Both the position numbers and the translations under genes were made by a program. Source: Rhyacichthys aspro (lineage: Eukaryota > Chordata > Actinopteri > Gobiiformes > Rhyacichthyidae). From it: a stretch of 64,000 bases of DNA. The notes beneath the pieces were generated by a model. That model saw only the letters and a list, made by a program, of their open reading frames with translations, was not told the origin of the DNA and searched no databases. This document shows, piece after piece, positions 55,198-64,000 of the stretch; position 1 is the stretch's first letter, and the number at the start of each line of letters is the position of its first letter. The stretch lies in the NCBI GenBank assembly GCA_036850595.1, contig CM072160.1, forward strand, positions 6,341,773 to 6,405,772, read 5' to 3'.

Positions 55198-58100
55198 CTG
55201 GACAAACAGACAGCAGTGAGAGCTTTAGTGTGACAGTCAGGCATGTTGTCATAAACTGTCTGCGCTTTATTTTCTGAAACCCTCTGATTTATTTTCTCAT
55301 GCCACTTCTGTTTCATTTCTGTATTTCTTCTCATTTTGTCCATTTCAGCTACAGTCAAAACAAGAGTTCCTTTCCAATATGTCACTGTCAGCGATGTTTG
55401 TGGCAACACAACTCAATAGCCTTGTGGCTAATGAAATGCTGTTGTTGAAGTGGGCTACCTGCATTAGTGGCTCTAGTCATTACTCTGTCACCATCTGACT
55501 GTCACACAGAATTGAGTTTTCTGTTCAGACAGGCTATTATTTTGTGCTGTTCTGATGGTGTTGAGTTTTGTTGCAGGATTTTGTGGTGTGAATCAGTTGT
55601 TTTTGTTCAGATAAAATAAACTACCTACATTATCCATCTAATTTGGTGCAAATGAACGTTATTAACCCTCATTACCCTGGTTCAAACAGTGAGCAGTGCT
55701 GAAAGCCGTGAATGTGAAGTTTCTGTATGTCACATGATGATGTTCCTGTCATTTAAAGAGAAAACTACACCACTGGATAATTAATTGTGCATCTACATCT
55801 AAAAGTTGCTTTCTATTTAACCACTGGGTACAGAAGCAACTTCTATGTTACAGGCCTTCCCTGTTAAGTCTTCCATGTTTACTTCCCTGCGCTCTTTCTC
55901 AAACACACAAACACTGTCTGTGCTTGATTTGTCTCCTCCAGCGATTGCTGAGGCTCTTGCAGCACTGTTGCAGTAGGATTGTCAATAGTTGTGAAGATAA
56001 TAGAGACAAACAATAGTGTGGAGTAAACACATGTGCTTTATTAGAAGGGACACAAAGATATTGTTGTTTTCTTTTTATGACCTTCACCACATTCATCCAT
56101 TTCTATGTGTACAATAAATCTGTACATTTGTGACGATTACCACTGACAGATTCCTTTAAGACACCACACCTGGATTCATTCCTTTTTATTTTTTTATTAT
56201 TTGGGGGGGGTTGCACCATTTCTATCATTACTTTCTGATGGCTTTCTCTGTGTAAGAAAGAGTACCAAATCAGGCATTATCAAGGATCTGGTATCAGGAT
56301 ACCAGAATATTCAGCCATATTCAGGTTTGACATCTTTTTTAATTGCTCACTGTAGAAAGTGGGATCTTGCTTGGTACTTCATGTGTACCAAGCATGTGCA
56401 CTGGGAACAGGTCACTAAGGTTTACTAAATTCACTAAAAGATTTAGCAAATAAGTCATCGAAAGTGATTAAAAAGTTAGGCAGGACCATAGACACAATCT
56501 GGATGTAGTGTATTATACAAACAAAATTAAAAGATGGCAGTTGATTTTTCCAACCCTAAAAGCATATTTCTGTTTGTAGTTATCTAGTGTGGGGAAGACA
56601 TGAGCTGTCTGTGGCATGAAAAAGCACAGAGATATAAAATATAAAGCTTTGCTCTTCATTTCACAGGCTTCTGTTCAGATAAGCTCAGTACAAATAGCCT
56701 CTTAGTATTGATATATATGGCAGTGGTTTTATCTTTAATAACTGGAAATGCTGCATCTGTGAAATAAAAAGTGCTTTGCAAAATAAACACTGGACTGCAG
56801 AGATGTTGGCTGGCTCAGAATAAAGATATGTAGTGTTTTGTGAATGTTTTGATTAACAATGTCCCAATACCATTTCCAGGAATTAGTTAATTGCATTTAT
56901 TGAAAAGTAGGAGTAAGAAAAGTAAGAGTACAGATACAATACTTAATTTATGAACCATAAACCGCTTTCAGTGCTCTGTCAATTTTTCATGTTTAATCAA
57001 GTTCCTTTTATTGAAGGAGTCTGTTTGGGCACTTCTAGTCTCTTTAACACATATCATTTGCTGATTAGTCTATATTCATCATGTTCTTTTACACAAAATA
57101 TTACCAAGAACGCATAAACTCGCATTGTTCAGATGAGTACGAGTATTAGGGGCTCAAACACCGCAAAGTACCAGGCAATGATATTGGTATATGGAAAACT
57201 CCAGCTTTGATTTTAAAACAATAAAAATCTGCATCAAAAGAAAGCTATTATTTTTCTACTGCTTATTTTTTCAAAGTGGGTGTACATGATTGTAGCCTTG
57301 CCACTGAAAGCGCTGGGTTTTTTGTTGAGTTGTTGTCATGTATGAAGCAGTAGCTCCTACTCTGTCTCAAGGCCACTGCTGAGCTGCATTTGCCCTCTTG
57401 CTAAATAATTCACATGTATTTAAAAGGCTTGGAAGGATGGACGCCACTGCTGCTGTCACTCACATGTGCAGCTCCACAGGATAAACACAGGTACATAGAG
57501 GCTCATTCAACAAATACACAGACAGTCTGAGTCAGATGCCTCGGTACAAGGTCGACAAACACTACAGAACTCACTGACACACACTGGCGCAGAGTGAAGA
57601 TCAGCTGCATGAAAAGTGATGAGGGTCACTGAGCACATGCAGCAGGTTTACAGTGCACAACCTCTTAAGCTCTGGTATTAAACAATTTTTTAAATGTCGA
57701 CCTATGATTTTAATGTATTATAGTTACCAGTGTGGAGTGCAAGTGACCACAACTACGTCCTGACTGAGACGAGAAACTTCTGAAATTCTAGTCCAGTCTC
57801 AGACAACAAGCTCATGGGGCCTTTGCTGGCACACGGTGAAGAATGGTGTTGAAGAATGAATCGTCTGTGGTCTCAAGAGCAATATTCAGTACTGCCCTGC
57901 ACAGCCAAAGCACAGGAACGTGTACATTTGCTAAAAAAACAAAACAAAAAACAACACCATATCCTGGCCTGTCATTCCAATTATTTTACAGTAAACAAAA
58001 AGGTAGGATTTCCGAAGGGCAGTACCAGTGGAATACAGAATAAACTAACTCTTCTCACATTTTTCTCAGGACAAATGTACGTATGTTATTGGCACTTACA

Positions 58101-61100
58101 TCAAATGTCACAACTCTGCAGGAGGCAACGTACTACCACTGCTGCAGTCTATAATGTCACTACCATTACTGTGAGTTGATTCATTCTGATGTACTTTAAC
58201 ATTAGTCTATTTTAAAGATTGCAATTTAAAGCAATTTTCATAATGGATTCTACAAAAACTGCTGCAGGGAAACACCATTATAATATTCAAGTAGCAATGC
58301 GTGATATTCATTTTATATCTCTTTATTTAATATAATATTATAATATAGCACTATATGATCTTTTTTGAAGCAATACATTTGCTTCATTTTCTAGATCAAC
58401 AGTAGAGCAACATTATGAACAAATACAGATACTATAAGACCAAGAATTAAAATGTATACTTATACATAACTGTGAGCAGCTATAGCTTCATGGAATGTGT
58501 CCTAATGAAGACAGAATTTGATTCATGTAGTCTGCAGAGTGATCATGTGTATAAATGCCAATTAGTATGCAACAGAATACTACTTTCATATTCTTTCACA
58601 ATACCTGGTAATAGTAGTTGGTAACAACATTTGATTAGACTTGGATATGCAAAGAAAGTCCCCATGGGTGGCCACTGGTGGTGTGAATGTGAATTATTTA
58701 CTCTTATTTCTGTCTACAACACACAAGTTCAAGGACTGCAATGAGTCTCAGTTGAAATCCAGCTAAAACACAAATATTTTATGATGAAATGTAAATGTAT
58801 GGAATGTGATGTGACCAGGGATTATCCTAATCTTTCAGAGCAGAAACATGGCACTTGTACAGAGTAGAGACAGAAGTGGGGCAGGTTACAGCCATCGTCC
58901 CTCAAAGGAAGGATTTGAAAACTGAGAGTGGAGATGGTGAAGGAGGAAGATGGATAGAGGTGCTTAAGAAAATGATGCATCATCACACTTTCACGCTGCT
59001 TGCTGTCTCGTGAGGGAAGTGTGTGTCATCGAGAACTTCTTGCATGCTTTAAATGTGTGTGAAATTTCAGGACGATGACGCTGATGTGAGTATGGTGTGT
59101 AAAAATGCTGACAGAGAGTTGGAGTAGACGGGGGGTCGTGATTACTCGTCCTACCCATCAGTGGTAGCCCATTTCCATTTATAAGAGCACTCTGCACCTC
59201 TTCTGCTTCTTCCCTCTGTCCTCCTCTCCTCCACTTCAGAGTGCCATTGCTCTGATTTCTTCTGTTATTTCCTGCCTGTCCTTCTCTGCCTCTTTTCCCC
59301 CACAATGCCCTGAAAGCCTTCATTTCAATGCTTTCATGCATGCTCTTTGTACAACATACCTCAGACATTACTCTAGAGAGCTTCCCGAAAGAGAAAAGTA
59401 CTGCTCGGAGTTATGTTCTAATGTGAAGAAGAACATTTCCTTTCTAAGTGTTCCGTGATTGAAGTGTGCTTTATTCACGCATATAAAAGGGGACTGTGCG
59501 AAATGCAGTGCAAAAAGAACCGACTATCTGCATGTTGATTCTGCAAGAACATTTATTTATTACTAGACTCGGACTGCATTAAGAAAAATGCATTCATGAT
59601 GTAAAAATATTATGTTGGTGTTGGTGTGGTTCCAATGGGCAATCTTGACTACATACATTGAGATTTCTAGAGACAGGTGACTTTATGCACCAAGGGGTTT
59701 TTGTTTTGGAGATATTGTTTTAGAAACAATTGTTAAGAAATGATGACAAGCCCACAAATATACAATAAATCTTACTGAGAAGAAAAAGGTAAAGCCACGT
59801 ACTAAGTTTGAGAGTGCTTTCAGGTCCTTCCTCAGACCGTCAACATCACTTGAGACACTCACTGTAACTTAATTATGTGCAAGTAACTTTCTTACTAAAT
59901 TTGAATCATTGGTCTAGATCCAGCTCTTCAAAACTGTCCCAGGTTCTCAAAGGTACAAACGCTTAAGATGTACTTTTTCTGCACTGGCTCTATGTTTCAG
60001 CTCACATTTCAGGGGCATAATAAAACCTTTAACAGGATCATTATAATACAATCACTCTATTTCCCAGTTTGCTTGAGGAAATCATCCTGAGAGACTACAA
60101 TTTCAAGTCTAGTCTTACAATAATACTTTTGTTCCCTTTGAGGACCGTGGCATACAAGTGAAATTATAAAGAGGAGATATGACACATTCAGGTTCAAAGA
60201 GCCACATCAGACAGATACTTAGTCTCTTCACTCTCTCCTTTTGTCATCCTGCTCGTCATGGTGGAAGAAGAAGTGAGACACTTGTAATCCTGGGAGGCTT
60301 GGACTGTAGCTGTGGGTAAAACTGTCATCTCTGCAGTAGATCTGCACTCGGGTCACTTCAAACAACTCATCACACGCATCAAGACTAGAATTAAAACATG
60401 CTTTCGAAAGTGAAGCGTGTTGAGTGCTTTAGCTGACTCGTAAGGCTTCATTACAAGTGTCTGTCTTTACATGATTTCACTGCTCTTCTGTCTAACATGT
60501 AATTCACTGTAGTATTTAAGTGAACAAGAAGCTGAGATTCATCCCTTGGACAAAAGCCATGTCCCTGAGGCAAGAACTGAACTTTCTCAAATTCTTCCTT
60601 CACTGTAGGGTTTTTCAGCTTAAAACAACACAATTGCCATTTCATACTTGTCCTTTTAGTGTACTTAACTATTCTGAAACGATATTTGTTATATTTGTTA
60701 ATTTTGTCCATTTGATGTGAACTACATATTTAATAAGTGGGGACTGGATATTCTATGCCATGTTTCCCATTGTATTTCATTCTTACACGACATGCTGCTT
60801 ATATTTCTCCCTGAGCCCTTGCTCCTGTCTCTACATGAACACATCACTCACACGTTTTTTCTCAGTCCACCATTGCTTTGCACCGACACTGAACTCAGTC
60901 TGTCAGGCCTTTTCCCATCGTTTTACCCCTGCCACCATTCATAAATCCTTCTCTTCTGAGGCCCAGAACAAGGATAGAGAGGGTTCATGTCAGTTTATCC
61001 CTGTGACAACTTGTGTGAGTTGCGGTGAAATACAGAGAGAGAAGCAAATTGAGATGTGAGTGCCAACGGGATGAATGGAAGGAAACATAAGACAAAAATA

Positions 61101-61571
61101 GTATTTATAGAAGAAACATGGTGGGGAATGGTGTTGAAGTGAGGGACCCTTCAGAGTTTGTATTTCACTCTGTCTTTTCTGGACACCAGCGTGTGTTGCA
61201 TTGGTATTATAAAGCATTAAAAGACAAAATGCCTTCAAAAATGTCCCAAAACCAGTTACTAACACTAGAAGGTAAGAAAAATTGTTAAAGATCAAACCAA
61301 CTGATAAGGCCAAGAAGAAACACGTAATGGAAGCTGCACACAAGCAAAAAAAAGAGATGAAACAATGGAGGTAATAAGGGGAAACAGAATAATACTGCAG
61401 AGGCGATGGAAAGTGCTACAGCAGCAGCCAGACAGTGCAGTCTAAGATTACAGAGGAAGGAGCAGGAGGTGGGAGGAAATGGGAAAAGGAAGTGCTGGGC
61501 CATTTATTTCTCTTCTATCCCTTTCTTTAATTCATCCTCTTCGCTCTCTTATCAGAGATCAGGACCACTGG

Positions 61572-61619
<48 letters not shown>

Positions 61620-64000
61620 AGGAGGTAAACTGAGAGTAGCAAATGTAGCCCTTGCCTCAGAAGGAGAAAACGGCTGAGTGTTGATCTCAGATACTTCATT
61701 GCAGCTCTCTCAAGTCTGTAGCTCTACTTTGGAACTCCCATGTTTCAGTAAAAATATGGCCGTCTTTTATCGCCGTCTTTTCATTTTAAAACAGGCTCTA
61801 TTCACATTTACAACATTACCACAACCTTCCAACATTAACACAGCTAAGCATTTCTTGAAACTGTTTTCTGGCAGATCTTCTCCTGGTTGGACCACTACTA
61901 AATCATATAATTATAAGGAAATTAAATGAGCACAGAGAAAACTATAAACAACAACCCACTGGTGCAATAGCGAGAAAAATGAATGCACCCTGCTGAAGCA
62001 AGCATGTTCAAGCAGTTTGAGTCAGCAGTGGAATAGTACTAACTAAACCACATATGGACTGAAGTGTAGTTTAAATGTGTCTGTACGTGCTTTTTTTCCC
62101 ACACTATTGCATTCTCAGCATCATGTTGGTCCTATTACTTCCCATCGTACAGTGACTGAATAGTATTCGTTAATAAATGTCGATGTTGTAGTGTCATTAC
62201 CTTCCTACATTCTGTGAAAGAAGAGGTTTTGCATTTGATTTAATTACTGGCTCCTTGCACTGGGTAATATAAAGCTTTAACTGACGATAAATAGGTAAAG
62301 TAGTGTTTTTAGGTCATTAAATAATATTGAAAACATTGTAGAGACCGATGTGTTTGATTGAACTTTATACTAGAAATTAAAGCTGGAAAACTATAAAAAA
62401 GTAACATGGCATTTAAACCCCGCTGAGACGCAATGTGACGCATCATTTGACACCGTAATGTTTCATGACTAGCATTACATTTTCGTGACTTGAAAATAAG
62501 ATTAGATGTTTACTAAAATGCTTCACTATTGTATCTCTTGGAAATAAAGCAGCAGTTTTGATATATGTGTGTGTTTTTGTTTCATTTTAAAGAATGCCCA
62601 AAGTGATTTTCATGTGGAAATATTGGCATACTTTTCTAGGATTCGTGCAATACTGCTGAATCTTCTTTATGAAAAACCTCCTCTCTCCAAGAGCAGTATT
62701 GATGTGTGGTACATGTATTTTTAATGAGCAGTCACATCTTCCATGCTGTAGATTTCACAGATATTAATTTTTAATATGGCATCTCTACCAATGTACCTCT
62801 AGGATCATCAACAGACTTGGTTTTGTTGAATTCCCATTGATTGTGATTTTGAGGAAAAACAAAGTGGTCCTGACAGGAGAGACTCAGACCTTAAAATAAA
62901 TGCTGCTGATGACTTTCTCCACTCCTTTGATCATCATCTGTTTGGATCAGTTTGCAAACAGATATGATGTGTCTATCCACACCTCTGTTCATTCAGTTTG
63001 ATTCTTGCAAAGAGGTAAAAAGTAGGTAACAAAAATACTAAGAGAAATAAAGTATTCAGTGAACTACTGGTGAGTTTTGATTTATTGGACAAATAAGTTG
63101 AGCAAAAACAACTACTACAACTATACTCTACTTCTACGACTTTCTTTTATCATTTGCGCGTATACAGACTGGCGATATCACAGAATTTTTGGTATCAGAA
63201 AAGTTATTTTTACTCATTTAAGTATTGTGAGATGTTGAATAAAAGTTTTTTTTCCCTTTAAAATGTACTCGTAGAAGTAATTTTTTGTTAGAAATAGGCC
63301 TATACATTGGACTCTAGCAGAGTTGCATTCGCACAACATATTCTAAAATGACCCTCCATTTTTTTCTTGCTGGGGTAGATACTCTCCACTTGTAAACAAA
63401 TGATGTGGTAACAACACAGCCTTCTACCTGCTAAGTTACGCAGTGCCTCTTTAAGTAAATACCTCAAACAAACATAAGTTAAGCACGTTTCTTTACACCT
63501 GTGTTTGTGTGACCAGACCACCTCCTTTAAAGGACATTCTACACTTGTCACACTATAATGTATTGAATTTGAGAGATTTTTTGTGACAAGTTATGGCTGT
63601 AGTGGAGTTAGTGTAGCATGGACTTATCTCAAACTCTTAAAGATTGTTTTTCCAGACGGTCGCCTTAGGCCTGGACACTGGAAGATTGATTGAATAATGC
63701 CTTCTGTCAAAGTGTCCGTTGTGGTGTTCAAAAACAAAATGTATTGGACCAAATACAACTGATAACCATCCCATCAAATGGACAGCAAGCGTCTGCCGCC
63801 TGCTTCTCCCACTTATCATCCTTTCTGTCTGCTCTATCCTTCATGAGTTTTTACTGTGAGTCTGGATCGGAGTGGACGCTGGGAGAGAGGAGATGTAGAC
63901 GATATGAGATAGACGGTAATAGACTGGAAAGTTTTCAATTGTCTTCAAACTTTGTGAGAAACAAAATCCTTGTGTAGAAACACTACCACACTAACACTTA
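55198..64000. other. clstn2 intron, incomplete at the right edge
   Basis: 8.8 kb upstream of the first exon seen. I looked on the minus strand for the cadherin-repeat exons and for the CKPGWQ-type end of the preceding exon and found none. It contains a CA microsatellite at 61575-61617 and an unexplained stop-free frame at 60228-60428. The rest shows nothing recognisable. Confidence 0.65.
61575..61617. repeat. (CA)21 microsatellite
   Basis: Forty-three bases of uninterrupted CA. No associated element recognised. Confidence 0.95.

Noticed and set aside
55198..64000. Upstream cadherin-repeat exons of clstn2
   Set aside because: Expected marker blocks (DKDCSPQ, TAYDCG, CKPGWQ types) were looked for on the minus strand and not found; they probably lie beyond the window.

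Overview
The window reads as nuclear DNA of a ray-finned fish, probably a percomorph teleost. It is AT-rich, has long CA/TG microsatellites and spliceosomal introns with GT..AG borders, and carries several repeats whose wording matches common teleost families: tRNA-derived SINEs, a hAT-like element with CAGGG ends, and a LINE-type 3' tail. There is no sign of bacterial gene organisation; nearly all stop-free frames are short and accidental.

One gene can be read with confidence, on the minus strand: calsyntenin-2 (clstn2; teleost a/b copy not resolved). Twelve coding exons were placed by splice sites, phase and protein similarity between 55197 and 12847. They join into 699 residues ending at a TGA, covering the segment just after the cadherin repeats, the laminin-G-like domain, the following extracellular module, the juxtamembrane stalk, the transmembrane helix and the whole cytoplasmic tail. 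Every exon junction keeps the frame. The N-terminal ~250 residues (signal peptide and two cadherin repeats) are not in the window; the first intron seen runs off the right edge.

Layout: 1-10750 lies beyond the 3' end of clstn2 and holds no recognised gene. It has a possible 3' end of a plus-strand neighbour near 1-1030, a striking 52-bp perfect inverted repeat (6860-7248), a CTCF-like site and an old SINE. 10750-12846 is the probable clstn2 3' UTR. 12847-15995 is a compact cluster of five exons coding for the C-terminal domains. 15996-34920 holds four spaced exons with medium introns. 34921-52149 is a single 17.2-kb intron with most of the repeats. 52150-55197 holds three exons. 55198-64000 is intron.

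The most informative observation is in the protein. Both tryptophan-acidic kinesin-light-chain binding motifs of the calsyntenin tail are degraded (MAWDSS and QNWDKT, where the family has WDDS), while the NPME motif, acidic tract and extracellular domains are preserved. This suggests a duplicate with weakened kinesin-1 cargo function. Other points worth checking are the perfect inverted repeat, two related minisatellite-bearing elements, a duplicated block at 25 kb, several intronic stretches that look like conserved regulatory elements, and two unexplained exon-like open frames. I did not find a wholly new biological system.
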